Positions 28,486 through 36,433 of a DNA stretch of 64,000 nucleotides are shown here, piece after piece (position 1 is the first letter of the stretch; the number at the start of each line of letters is the position of its first letter). The notes under the pieces are model-generated. The model searched no databases. It saw only the letters and a list, made by a program, of their open reading frames with translations, and was not told the DNA's origin. The stretch lies in NCBI GenBank assembly GCA_017416245.1, contig JAFQCX010000010.1:36410-100409 (forward strand), given 5' to 3'. Position numbers and translations under genes: made by a program. This DNA is from Oscillospiraceae bacterium. GTDB taxonomy: Bacteria; Bacillota; Clostridia; Oscillospirales; Oscillospiraceae.

Positions 28486-28644
28486 GTAAGCACCGGGTGG
28501 GCAGACCCGTGCGACTAACAGCTACACATAGATTTTTTGCAGGCGTTTTGTGCCTTTTTCGACGTTACAGGGTCGCAAAAGGGTACATACGGTTGCCTGT
28601 TTGTTGTGTCCATTATTGTTTTTTTGAAAGGAGTTATATACGAA
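28486..28644 (+). promoter_or_regulatory. Structured 5' leader of RNase J mRNA
   Basis: A leader of about 160 nt without a good ORF. It opens with a hairpin GCAC(C)GGGT / ACCCGTGC at 28490-28512 and contains a short AGGC/GCCT hairpin followed by T5 near 28548-28569. It ends with AAAGGAG at 28627-28633. I do not recognise a known riboswitch; self-regulation by RNase J cleavage is possible. Confidence 0.4.
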
Positions 28645-30300
28645 TTGGCTGAAAAATTAAAAATCATTCCCCTGGGCGGACTGGACGAGATCGGCAAGAA
28701 TATTACCGTTTTTGAATACGGAAAAGATATGATCGTTGTGGACTGCGGCGTGGGCTTCCCCGACGAGGAGATGTACGGCGTGGATCTGGTGATCCCCGAC
28801 TTCTCCTATCTGGTGCAAAACGCAAAGAAATTGCGGGGTATGTTCATTACCCACGGGCACGAGGATCACATCGGCTCTATCCCCTACTGTATGCAGCAGG
28901 TGGTGTGCCCCATCCACGGCACGGCTATGACCAACGGTCTTATCAAACTGAAGCTGGAGGAGCACAAGCTGGCAGACAAGGTCAAGCTCATTACCCACAA
29001 GCCCGGTGATATCGTACGGGCAGGCTGCTTTACCGTGGAATTTATCCACGTAAATCACTCCATTGCCGATGCGGTTGCCTTTGCCATCACCACCCCTGTG
29101 GGCAAAATCATTATGACCGGCGACTTTAAGATCGATCCCACCTCCAAGGACGGTATGACAGATCTGACCCGCTTTGGTCAGCTGGGCAACGAGGGCGTTC
29201 TGGCGCTGCTTGCTGACTCCACCAACGTGGAGCGTCCCGGCTACACCCCCAGCGAAAACGTGGTGGCTGAGGGTCTGGACCGTCAGTTTAAAAACTGCGA
29301 CAGCCGGATCATCGTTACCACCTTTGCCTCCAATATGCACCGCATTCAGGCGGTTTTGGAAACTGCGCACCGCTACGGCAGAAAGGTTGCCGTCACCGGA
29401 CGGAGTATGGAAAATATGCTGAAGGTAGCGCAGGAATTGGGTTACCTCACCATTCCCGCAGGTACTTTGGTAGAGCTGGGCGCCACCAAGAGTCTGCCGA
29501 AAAACAAGGTGGTTATCGTATCCACCGGCTCTCAGGGCGAAAATATGTCTGCTCTGTACCGTATGGCGTTTTCCACCCACAAGCTGGTGGATATTCAGGC
29601 CGGCGACCGTATTATCATTTCCGCATCTGCCATTCCGGGCAATGAAAAGGCCGTCTCCCGCATTATCAACGAGCTTTACCGCAAGGGCGCTGAGGTGGTA
29701 TACGAAAAGAGCGAAGGTCTCCACGTATCCGGCCACGCCTGCCAGGAGGAGCTGAAGATCATCCACGCGTTATGTAAACCTAAGTTCTTCATCCCCGTGC
29801 ACGGTGAGCAGCGCCATCTGCAGATTCACGGGAAGCTAGCGGTGAATATGGGCGTTTCTCCCAAGAATATCCGCATCGGTGAGATCGGCTCCGTAATTGA
29901 ATTTACCGCCAAGGGCTGTAAAATCAGCGGCACTGTGCCTGCCGGCAAGGTCTTTGTGGACGGCACCGGCGTGGGCGACGTGGGCAGCGTGGTCCTGCGG
30001 GACAGAAAGCATCTGGCCACCGACGGTATGATCGTGGTGTGCATCAACATCAGCGCCTATGACGGGGAGCTGGTGTCCGGCCCGGATATTATCACCAGAG
30101 GCTTTATCTATGTAAAGGAATCCGAAGATCTGATGGACGAGCTGCGGGAAGTGGTTTTGGAGACCATTGATCGCTGCAGCCGGAAGCGGATCCGGGATTG
30201 GACCACTTTGAAATCTGCCATCAAGAACGATTTAAGCGGTTATCTGTACAAGACCACCAAGCGCAATCCTATGATCCTGCCGGTGATTATGGAAGTGTAA
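28645..30300 (+). CDS. rnj: Ribonuclease J
   Basis: A 551-residue metallo-beta-lactamase/beta-CASP ribonuclease with 5'-3' exo- and endonuclease activity, central to mRNA decay and rRNA maturation in Gram-positives. The zinc motif THGHEDHIG (residues 69-77), the VKLITHKPGDI and TGDFKID strands, the beta-CASP part with FASNMHR and STGSQGE, and the HVSGHACQEEL and PVHGEQRHL motifs are all intact. I start at TTG 28645, 11 nt after AAAGGAG, because the protein begins AEKLKIIPLGGL as in relatives; the frame is open upstream to 28537. A strong terminator follows. Confidence 0.96.
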   Translation: MAEKLKIIPLGGLDEIGKNITVFEYGKDMIVVDCGVGFPDEEMYGVDLVIPDFSYLVQNAKKLRGMFITHGHEDHIGSIPYCMQQVVCPIHGTAMTNGLIKLKLEEHKLADKVKLITHKPGDIVRAGCFTVEFIHVNHSIADAVAFAITTPVGKIIMTGDFKIDPTSKDGMTDLTRFGQLGNEGVLALLADSTNVERPGYTPSENVVAEGLDRQFKNCDSRIIVTTFASNMHRIQAVLETAHRYGRKVAVTGRSMENMLKVAQELGYLTIPAGTLVELGATKSLPKNKVVIVSTGSQGENMSALYRMAFSTHKLVDIQAGDRIIISASAIPGNEKAVSRIINELYRKGAEVVYEKSEGLHVSGHACQEELKIIHALCKPKFFIPVHGEQRHLQIHGKLAVNMGVSPKNIRIGEIGSVIEFTAKGCKISGTVPAGKVFVDGTGVGDVGSVVLRDRKHLATDGMIVVCINISAYDGELVSGPDIITRGFIYVKESEDLMDELREVVLETIDRCSRKRIRDWTTLKSAIKNDLSGYLYKTTKRNPMILPVIMEV

Positions 30301-30305
30301 AATAA

Positions 30306-30341
30306 TTTACGGGAGACACTTTTCGGGTGTCTCCCGTAATG
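30306..30341. terminator. Bidirectional terminator, RNase J / membrane operon
   Basis: Stem TTACGGGAGACAC / GTGTCTCCCGTAA with a short loop and T6, between the convergent genes. Confidence 0.9.
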
Positions 30342-30345
30342 TTTT

Positions 30346-30567
30346 TTACTTCTGATTTTTTAGTCTTTCTTTTGCTTCCTCTACGGTTTCTCCGTCTTTG
30401 GTGAGATAGGCATCCACGAACTTATCCTCGATTTTGGTAAAGCCTTCCACAACACCCTTTTCGATCTTCTTGTAGCCGCCTACCACACCCTTTTCGATTT
30501 TCTTGTAGCCGCTGGTCACAGCCTCAGCGATTCTCTCATTTGCTTCTACAATTTTGGATTTTGCCAT
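30346..30567 (-). other. In-frame nested ORF: possible internally initiated 73-residue KKIE protein
   Basis: The last 73 codons of the membrane protein begin with ATG (30567), with GGAGGA 12-17 nt upstream inside the parent gene. The product would start MAKSKIVEANERIAEAV, a beginning that looks like the natural start of a free-standing protein. Internal initiation is inference; the spacing to the site is slightly long. Confidence 0.35.
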
Positions 30568-31161
30568 ATCTATTCTTTTTCCTCCGATCAGATTGATCCC
30601 AAGCAGCAGCACGATGCACCACACCCCTGTGCCTGTTAAAATGTTCATTAGTTGAATTTCCGCCGCTCCCATACCCGGAAAGGACTGGAGCATAGACCTT
30701 TGCATCGTATACACAGAAACACAGGCATCTGCCAAAGAAATATTGCGCAAGGTCTTCAGCACCGGCGACGGGGTATGCTTTGCCTTGACCATTCCCACAA
30801 TGGCGATGGTGATCTTTGCAAAGGTGTAGGTGGCGATGGCGATCATTATAATTTCGTGAAAGGCTGTGCCCCGTTCTTTCAGCGCGGATAGAATATTCAC
30901 ACCCACGATGCAAAGCGACAGCACGATCAGCAAAATTCCCGTAATGCGGCGAGCAAACAGCTCGGTGTCATAATTTCCGTCAGCTTTTCGCCCGACTTGC
31001 AGGACGGAAAACCGGGTCACAGTGAGAACCATATAGTATGCTCCCACCGTAATGAACCACCAGGAATGGGTCAGAAAGCCGACCATACAGTTGCCCAGGG
31101 CATAAGCAAAGTTTATAGCAAGGCTTGTATAGGGGCTTTTTGCCAGGTTCAGCGCTTTCAT
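30346..31161 (-). CDS. Membrane protein with C-terminal KKIE-repeat tail
   Basis: A 271-residue protein of unknown function. About residues 10-195 contain five or six membrane helices. The last 73 residues are soluble and charged, with near-tandem YKKIEKGVVGG and YKKIEKGVVEG units, then FTKIEDKFVDAYL and KDGETVEEAKERL. Similar tails exist as stand-alone small proteins in gut clostridia. The codon for Met at the start of that tail (ATG at 30567) is preceded by GGAGGA, so separate translation of the tail is possible. The ATG at 31161 overlaps the upstream gene in an ATGA junction. The operon is likely controlled by the divergent TetR protein. Confidence 0.75.
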   Translation of the reverse strand: MKALNLAKSPYTSLAINFAYALGNCMVGFLTHSWWFITVGAYYMVLTVTRFSVLQVGRKADGNYDTELFARRITGILLIVLSLCIVGVNILSALKERGTAFHEIIMIAIATYTFAKITIAIVGMVKAKHTPSPVLKTLRNISLADACVSVYTMQRSMLQSFPGMGAAEIQLMNILTGTGVWCIVLLLGINLIGGKRIDMAKSKIVEANERIAEAVTSGYKKIEKGVVGGYKKIEKGVVEGFTKIEDKFVDAYLTKDGETVEEAKERLKNQK

Positions 31162-31526
31162 TTGATGCCCTTGATCATGGGGATGAGGGCGATCAGCATC
31201 ACGATGCCCAGCAGACCTACCAATGTGCCCCAAATGATCTGCTGCCAAACAAGGCACATACACATACCAACACCCAGCACCAGAACGGCAACAACTGCAT
31301 ACACGGTACGCAGCACATTCTTACCATTCAGCTTCGGCAGCTTTTTGCTTTCCATCTTGCACCAGATCAGCGCGGTAACGACGCCCAGCACAATGCCGAC
31401 CCCGCCGAAAATAACGCCTTCCGTAAATGCGTTCCATTCCGGCAGCAGCGCCATACACATACCCAGCGCAAACAGCACACCGCTTACAGTGCCCATAACG
31501 AGGGCAAGGAAACTACTTTTTTTCAT
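31158..31526 (-). CDS. Small four-helix membrane protein
   Basis: A 122-residue protein with four strong membrane helices (about residues 6-28, 37-56, 71-92 and 97-118) and a short basic cytoplasmic loop KMESKKLPKLNGK. I do not recognise the family. It is the first gene of a two-gene operon facing away from tetR. The ribosome site and -10 region are part of the inverted repeats shared with tetR. Regulation by TetR with membrane-protein targets suggests a stress or efflux role, but this is only context. Confidence 0.75.
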   Translation of the reverse strand: MKKSSFLALVMGTVSGVLFALGMCMALLPEWNAFTEGVIFGGVGIVLGVVTALIWCKMESKKLPKLNGKNVLRTVYAVVAVLVLGVGMCMCLVWQQIIWGTLVGLLGIVMLIALIPMIKGIK

Positions 31527-31537
31527 ATTGAATAACT

Positions 31538-31685
31538 CCTTTCATTAAACCAACACTTGTGTTTTTATTGCAAGCATAGTATACTGTTTTTGCAACGGTA
31601 AAACAATCAACAATTTCTAAACACGTGTTGGAATAATTCAAACCAGACCCATCATTTTTGCAACAAGTGTTGGTTTAATGAAAGG
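31538..31685. promoter_or_regulatory. TetR divergent operator region with 23-bp inverted duplication
   Basis: The 23 bases at 31538-31560 return exactly inverted at 31663-31685, covering both genes' ribosome sites. Three operator-like palindromes are visible: AACAC-TT-GTGTT (31552-31563), AACACGTGTT (31620-31629) and AACA-AG-TGTT (31662-31671). For the membrane operon, TTGTTT (31606-31601), 17-nt spacer, TATACT (31583-31578) on the minus strand is the likely promoter. The tetR promoter is not clear. Confidence 0.75.
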
Positions 31686-31694
31686 AACGCTCCT

Positions 31695-32210
31695 ATGAAT
31701 GTGAAGAACAACAAGCGCCGCCAGGAATCCCGGACAAAAATTGAAAAAGCCTTTATCGAACTGCTGCAGACCCGTGATATCAATGAAATCACCGTTTCGG
31801 AGCTTATTAAAATGACAAACCTGAACCGCAGCACCTTCTACGCAAATTATATGGATATCTTTGATCTGGCTGACCAGACAAGAACGATCCTTGAAAACGA
31901 ATTCAGCAATCTGTTTGCAGATTACGACTATTTTAACGACCGCAGCGGCGCGCTGAAAATGTTTCGGCACATCAAAGAAAATCAGCTTTTCTACAAGACC
32001 TATTTCAAGCTGTGCTACGATGACAAGCATCTGATCTCCACTCACGATGCCAAGCGGGCGGAAATGGAGCAGATCAGCAACATCAAGTATCACATTGAGT
32101 TTTTCCGCAACGGTCTGAATGCCATTATCAAGCTGTGGCTATCAGGCGGTTGTCAGGAAACGCCGGAGGAAATGGCTGAGGTGCTGAAACAGGAGTACAG
32201 AGGAAGATAA
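31695..32210 (+). CDS. TetR/AcrR-family transcriptional regulator
   Basis: A 171-residue protein with an N-terminal TetR DNA-binding domain (about residues 9-55; IEKAFIELLQTRDINEITVSEL then NLNRSTFYANY) and a short all-helical ligand domain that resembles the TetR_C group found in clostridia. It should repress by binding the palindromes in the divergent promoter and release on binding an unknown ligand. AAAGGA precedes the ATG. The dus gene starts 29 nt after its stop and may be co-transcribed. Confidence 0.88.
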   Translation: MNVKNNKRRQESRTKIEKAFIELLQTRDINEITVSELIKMTNLNRSTFYANYMDIFDLADQTRTILENEFSNLFADYDYFNDRSGALKMFRHIKENQLFYKTYFKLCYDDKHLISTHDAKRAEMEQISNIKYHIEFFRNGLNAIIKLWLSGGCQETPEEMAEVLKQEYRGR

Positions 32211-32239
32211 CCTCAACACACGCTTACAGGAGTAGATTT

Positions 32240-33187
32240 ATGCGCTATTATTTTGCTCCCTTAGAGGGGCTGACTGACAGTATTTACCGGCGGCTGCACC
32301 ACACCTATTTCGGTGGTGTGGACCGCTACTATACGCCCTTTCTCTCCCCCACTGTACATCGAGCGCTGACAGCCAGAGAACAGCGGGAATTGCCACGGGC
32401 GGATACCTTGGGCTTTTGCGTTGTACCTCAGCTGCTGACGAAAAATGCCGATGATTTTCTGTGGATGGCTTCTGCCTGCCGTGATTTAGGCTATGAAGAA
32501 GTGAATTTAAACGCAGGCTGCCCCTCCGGCACTGTCACCGCCAAGGGGAAAGGATCGGGTCTTCTGCGGGACACGGATGCCCTCGACCGGTTTTTAGACA
32601 GTATTTTCTCCAATGCGCCTATGCCTATCTCTGTAAAAACCCGCATTGGCTACGACACGGCAGAGGAGTTTGCCGATATTCTTGCCGTTTACAACCGTTA
32701 CCCCATAAAAGAACTGACCGTTCATCCGCGGGTGCGAAAGGATTTTTATAACGGCCCTGTGGATATGGAGTGTTTTCGGTATGCCGCAGAGAACAGCAAT
32801 GCGCCTGTGTGCTACAACGGCAGTTTACGTACCCGCGGGCAGTTGGAGGAATTTTCAACTGCGTATCCGCAAATGGATGCGGTAATGCTGGGACGGGGGC
32901 TGGTTGCAAATCCCGGTCTGTTGACCGCCGGTGGTACTACAGTACAGGTATTAGAGCAGTTTCACGATTCCCTTTTGGAAGAATACATCCGCGCCTTTGG
33001 CAGCAGCCGGAACGCCATGTTCCGTATGAAGGAAAACTGGCGGTACTGGCTATGTCTGTTTGCAGATTCCCACAAGCTGGGTAAGCGTTTACGAAAAGCC
33101 ACAGACGAAGCAGAATACAAAGCCATTACCCGGGAGATCTTCCATGCTCTTACCATCAATAGCGATATAACCCCCGATTGGGACTAA
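32240..33187 (+). CDS. dus: tRNA-dihydrouridine synthase
   Basis: A 315-residue FMN enzyme that reduces uridine to dihydrouridine in tRNA D-loops. Landmarks: YYFAPLEGLTDSIYRR at the N-terminus, LNAGCPSGTVTAKGKGSGLL with the catalytic Cys, VKTRIGYD, LTVHPRVRKDFY and MLGRGLVANPGL. AGGAG precedes the ATG. It looks like the Dus subfamily found in clostridia as a second or third copy; which uridine it modifies is not clear from sequence alone. Confidence 0.93.
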   Translation: MRYYFAPLEGLTDSIYRRLHHTYFGGVDRYYTPFLSPTVHRALTAREQRELPRADTLGFCVVPQLLTKNADDFLWMASACRDLGYEEVNLNAGCPSGTVTAKGKGSGLLRDTDALDRFLDSIFSNAPMPISVKTRIGYDTAEEFADILAVYNRYPIKELTVHPRVRKDFYNGPVDMECFRYAAENSNAPVCYNGSLRTRGQLEEFSTAYPQMDAVMLGRGLVANPGLLTAGGTTVQVLEQFHDSLLEEYIRAFGSSRNAMFRMKENWRYWLCLFADSHKLGKRLRKATDEAEYKAITREIFHALTINSDITPDWD

Positions 33188-33190
33188 AAA

Positions 33191-33360
33191 ACGGACACAG
33201 ATTGTACCCAATGTCATTCAGTTAAGAAAACGGGTCATTCCGAGCCAGTTCACAAACTGGCGTGGGAATCCCCCGAACAAACAGAGGATTGCCACACCAG
33301 CGTGCGCGCTGGTTCGCAATGACCGCTAACTGAATGACATTGAAATTTACCTGTGTCCGT
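33191..33360. repeat. Nested palindrome: bidirectional terminator holding a REP-like element
   Basis: The outer arms ACGGACACAG (33191-33200) and CTGTGTCCGT (33351-33360) carry A6 and T-rich tracts outside, like a bidirectional terminator for the convergent dus and foldase genes. Inside are 15-bp perfect arms at 33210-33224 and 33327-33341, and inside those an imperfect palindrome with GGTCATTCCGAGCCAG...CTGG and CCAG...CTGGTTCGCAATGACC. The inner wording matches the repeat patch at 20766-20800. Confidence 0.8.
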
Positions 33361-33367
33361 ATTATTT

Positions 33368-34831
33368 TTACTCAGCAGACAGATCCACATTGCCCAAAAC
33401 AATGTTCTTGTAGTTTACTTCCATGGGCCACTTTGCCTTTGCCTCGTCCATCATTGCGGAGGTACGCTCACTCAGCACCGCAGACTGGGACTCATACTGC
33501 CAAATGGGCTCACTGCTTGCAAAGTACATAATATGGTAGCCCTGCACGGAGCTTTGGGTGTTCTTCACCAGGCCGGTGTCACCCACCTGTCTGCTCTCGT
33601 CAACATACCAGTTTTCAAAATCCTCAATAAAGCCGTAATCCTTGGTCAGCTTGGAATACAGACCGCCGTTGCCGGCAGAGCCGGGATCCGCAGAATTCAG
33701 TGTTGCCAGTTCTGCAAATTTTTCTTCTGTGGGGTCATTTGCCAGGAAATCATCCAGCATCTTCTGGGCTTTTGCGCGGCAAGCCTCCCACTCTGCATCG
33801 GTATAGGTCTTTACGCCGTCTGAGCCCTGAGTGCCACCTTCAATTTCGACCAGAATATGGCGCACACCATAGTAGTTGCCGTCTTCCTTCGAGAATTTCT
33901 TCTCTTTGAATTCTGCCTCGTGGGCAGTGTAGTAGGCCTCGATTTCCTCTGCGTTGGGCATCAGATCTACATACAGGGTATCGTAGTAGGAAAGGCCAAC
34001 GTGGTTTGTTTTGACGTATTGCATATAGTGGGCAAGGGAGCTGCCGGGGAACATCTCTTTATCAATGAATGTTTCCACATCCGCGTATTTATACTCCTCA
34101 GCCATTTTCTTCAGCTGATCTTCCACTTCTGTCAAATAGGCCTGCTGTTCCTCGTTCAGGGTGAAGTTTGCATCTTCGGACATCTGCAACAGCGTGGCGT
34201 AGGTGCGCCAGTCCTGCAGGGCGTTACTCAGGAACATCTGCTGGTAGGTCAGACCGGTTTTTTCATCGTAGATCTGGTCAGACAAAGGCTTGGTGATATC
34301 CACACCCATCATACTCAGATAGTAGCCGTAGTAATCCAAAAACTCATAGACATTCATCCAGTAGTAGGCCTGCAGCTCACCGTTGGTCAGAGTGTGATTG
34401 CCCAGCGTGGCAACTACGGTATCTGCCTTCTTTTCAGCGGTGGCGTCCTTTACCGTGTAGGACAGCTTGTAGCTGATATCGTTGGCGCGCCAGAACTTCA
34501 GGTTGTGCATAACCTTTCCGCCCAGACCCATAAAATGCAAAACTGCGCCCACAAGGACTACCGCCAGCACAACTGCGCCTACCACTGCCAATGCGATTTT
34601 CAGACCCTTTCTCTTCTTTTTGGGCTCTGCAGGCAGTTCTTCGGTTTCTTCCTCAGCAGTCTCCTCAGCAGTTTCCTCTGTGAAAGTCTCCTCGGCAGTT
34701 TCCTCTGCGGACTCCGTGATCTCCTCTGCCACAGTTTCTTCTGCAGGAGCTTCCTCTGTCAGGTCCTTACCGCATACGGGGCAAACGGTTACACCGTCTT
34801 CCAATTCTGCGAAACAAAATTTACAAATCAT
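33368..34831 (-). CDS. PpiC/SurA-like foldase with N-terminal zinc ribbon
   Basis: A 487-residue membrane-anchored protein. It starts with a zinc ribbon (CKFCFAELEDGVTVCPVCG, residues 3-21), then a Glu/Thr-rich acidic linker to about residue 72, a KKKRK stop and one membrane helix (about 78-102). The large extracellular part has a SurA-type helical region and a parvulin-like PpiC domain with VRHILVEIEGG and GNGGLYSKLT. It probably helps exported proteins fold, like PrsA, but is anchored by a helix rather than lipid. I start at ATG 34831 following AGAGGA. Promoter TTGCAT-17-TAAACT lies just upstream. Confidence 0.85.
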   Translation of the reverse strand: MICKFCFAELEDGVTVCPVCGKDLTEEAPAEETVAEEITESAEETAEETFTEETAEETAEEETEELPAEPKKKRKGLKIALAVVGAVVLAVVLVGAVLHFMGLGGKVMHNLKFWRANDISYKLSYTVKDATAEKKADTVVATLGNHTLTNGELQAYYWMNVYEFLDYYGYYLSMMGVDITKPLSDQIYDEKTGLTYQQMFLSNALQDWRTYATLLQMSEDANFTLNEEQQAYLTEVEDQLKKMAEEYKYADVETFIDKEMFPGSSLAHYMQYVKTNHVGLSYYDTLYVDLMPNAEEIEAYYTAHEAEFKEKKFSKEDGNYYGVRHILVEIEGGTQGSDGVKTYTDAEWEACRAKAQKMLDDFLANDPTEEKFAELATLNSADPGSAGNGGLYSKLTKDYGFIEDFENWYVDESRQVGDTGLVKNTQSSVQGYHIMYFASSEPIWQYESQSAVLSERTSAMMDEAKAKWPMEVNYKNIVLGNVDLSAE

Positions 34832-34872
34832 AGACATTCCTCTTTCTCCCATTTTCAGGGTAACTCCTTGAT

Positions 34873-34901
34873 AGTTTATCACGGCTTATCCATAAATGCA
34901 A
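34873..34901 (-). promoter_or_regulatory. Promoter of the foldase gene
   Basis: Minus strand TTGCAT (34901-34896), 17-nt spacer, TAAACT (34878-34873), about 42 nt before the start. Confidence 0.7.
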
Positions 34902-34949
34902 GACTGTTTCCAAATTGTTCACAATCCCGCAAAATCCATCTGTTACCCC

Positions 34950-34978
34950 TTGCAAAAAAGGCGAAAAAATGGTATGAT
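34950..34978 (+). promoter_or_regulatory. Promoter of miaB-mutS
   Basis: TTGCAA (34950-34955), 17-nt spacer, TATGAT (34973-34978), about 40 nt before the miaB ATG. Confidence 0.7.
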
Positions 34979-35018
34979 TCTATATTGAGAATTTATGACT
35001 ACAAGGAGCTATCCCACA

Positions 35019-36428
35019 ATGACGAAAACCGCTATCATCTCAAAGGAACAACTGGATAGCCAATTTGCTTTTTGCGCGCAGATAAAGGCCTTTTGGCAAG
35101 GGCAGAGCATCACTCCCACCGCCTATGTGGAAACCTACGGCTGTCAGCAAAATGAGGCTGACTCGGAAAACATCCGCGGCTTGCTGATAGAATGCGGCTA
35201 TGCCATTACAGACAGCGCCGAAGGGGCAGATGTGGTGGTAATGAACACCTGCGCCATTCGGGAGCACGCCGAGCAGCGGGTTTTCGGCAATTTGGGCGCC
35301 CTTACCCACACCAAGCGCCGCCACGGACGTCAAAAGATCTTTCTGTGCGGTTGTATGGCCGGTCAGGAGGTAGTGGTAAACCGCATTAAGGCCAGCTACC
35401 CCCACGTAGACGGTGTGTTTTCCACCCATCACCTGTGGCAGTTCCCGGAGATTCTGTCCCGCGTTCTGTTTACAGGCAAGCGTACCTATTTCACTGCCGA
35501 CGAGCCCGGCTCCATTGCGGAAGGTCTGCCCCACAGCCGTGACAGCAAGCTGAAGGCCTGGGTGTCCATTATGTACGGGTGCAATAATTTCTGCACCTAC
35601 TGCATCGTTCCCTACGTCCGGGGCAGAGAGCGCAGCCGGAAATGGGAGGATATTCTTTCTGAGTGCAAGCAGCTCATCGAAAGCGGCATTAAAGACATTA
35701 CCCTGCTGGGACAAAACGTAAACTCCTATGGCAAGGACCTGGACCAGGGCGTGGATTTTGCCGACCTGCTGGCAAAAATTGCGGAGCTTCCCGGTGACTT
35801 CATCATCCGCTTTATGACCAGCCATCCCCGGGATGCTTCCAACAAGCTCTTTGATACTATGGCTCGTTATCCCAAGATCGCAAAGCAGTTACATCTGCCC
35901 TTCCAGTCCGGCTCTTCCCGGGTGCTGAAGGCTATGAACCGCCACTACGACCGGGAAACCTATTTGGAAAAGGTACGCTATGCCAAATCCGTAATGCCGG
36001 ATCTTGTTCTCACATCCGATGTGATCGTGGGCTTCCCCGGCGAAACGGAAGAAGAATTTGAGGAGACCATCTCCTTGATCGAACAGGTGCATTACGATTC
36101 TCTGTTCACCTTCATCTTCTCCCCCCGTCCCGGCACACCGGCTTACACTATGGAAGATCCCACGCCCAAGGAGGAGAAAAACCGCCGGTTCGACAAGCTG
36201 TGCGCTGTGCAGAACGGCATTTCTGAGCAGCTTCACAATGCCTACATCGGCAAAACTCTCCGTTGCCTCATTGACGGCACAGACAAAGAATTCTTAACTG
36301 CCCGTACCGAGGGCGGACGATTGGTAAGACTGGTGGGCGACCCCTCTCTTATCGGCACCTTTGCCCCCATTACCATCACCGGCGCCACTACCTGGAGCTT
36401 GACCGGCGAACTTACAGAAAAGGATTAA
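35019..36428 (+). CDS. miaB: tRNA-2-methylthio-N6-isopentenyladenosine synthase MiaB
   Basis: A 469-residue radical-SAM methylthiotransferase acting on A37 of tRNAs already prenylated by MiaA. The N-terminal UPF0004 domain has three Cys (ETYGCQQNEAD, MNTCAIRE, FLCGCMAG), the radical-SAM CxxxCxxC is CNNFCTYC, and a C-terminal TRAM domain completes it. I use the second ATG (35019) because AAGGAG lies 11 nt upstream and the first (34995) has none. The gene leads the miaB-mutS-mutL-miaA-hfq block, where both A37 enzymes are present. Confidence 0.97.
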   Translation: MTKTAIISKEQLDSQFAFCAQIKAFWQGQSITPTAYVETYGCQQNEADSENIRGLLIECGYAITDSAEGADVVVMNTCAIREHAEQRVFGNLGALTHTKRRHGRQKIFLCGCMAGQEVVVNRIKASYPHVDGVFSTHHLWQFPEILSRVLFTGKRTYFTADEPGSIAEGLPHSRDSKLKAWVSIMYGCNNFCTYCIVPYVRGRERSRKWEDILSECKQLIESGIKDITLLGQNVNSYGKDLDQGVDFADLLAKIAELPGDFIIRFMTSHPRDASNKLFDTMARYPKIAKQLHLPFQSGSSRVLKAMNRHYDRETYLEKVRYAKSVMPDLVLTSDVIVGFPGETEEEFEETISLIEQVHYDSLFTFIFSPRPGTPAYTMEDPTPKEEKNRRFDKLCAVQNGISEQLHNAYIGKTLRCLIDGTDKEFLTARTEGGRLVRLVGDPSLIGTFAPITITGATTWSLTGELTEKD

Positions 36429-36433
36429 CTGCT

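Noticed and set aside
28657-29766. 369-codon frame opposite RNase J
   Set aside because: Antisense to all the RNase J active-site motifs; no independent support.
30400-30530. Near-tandem DNA repeats as a CRISPR or integration site
   Set aside because: They are the coding repeats of the KKIE tail, in frame and only two or three units long.
33857-35059. 400-codon open frame opposite the foldase gene
   Set aside because: It is antisense to a gene with clear domains and promoter; the translation has no recognisable domain and unlikely composition.
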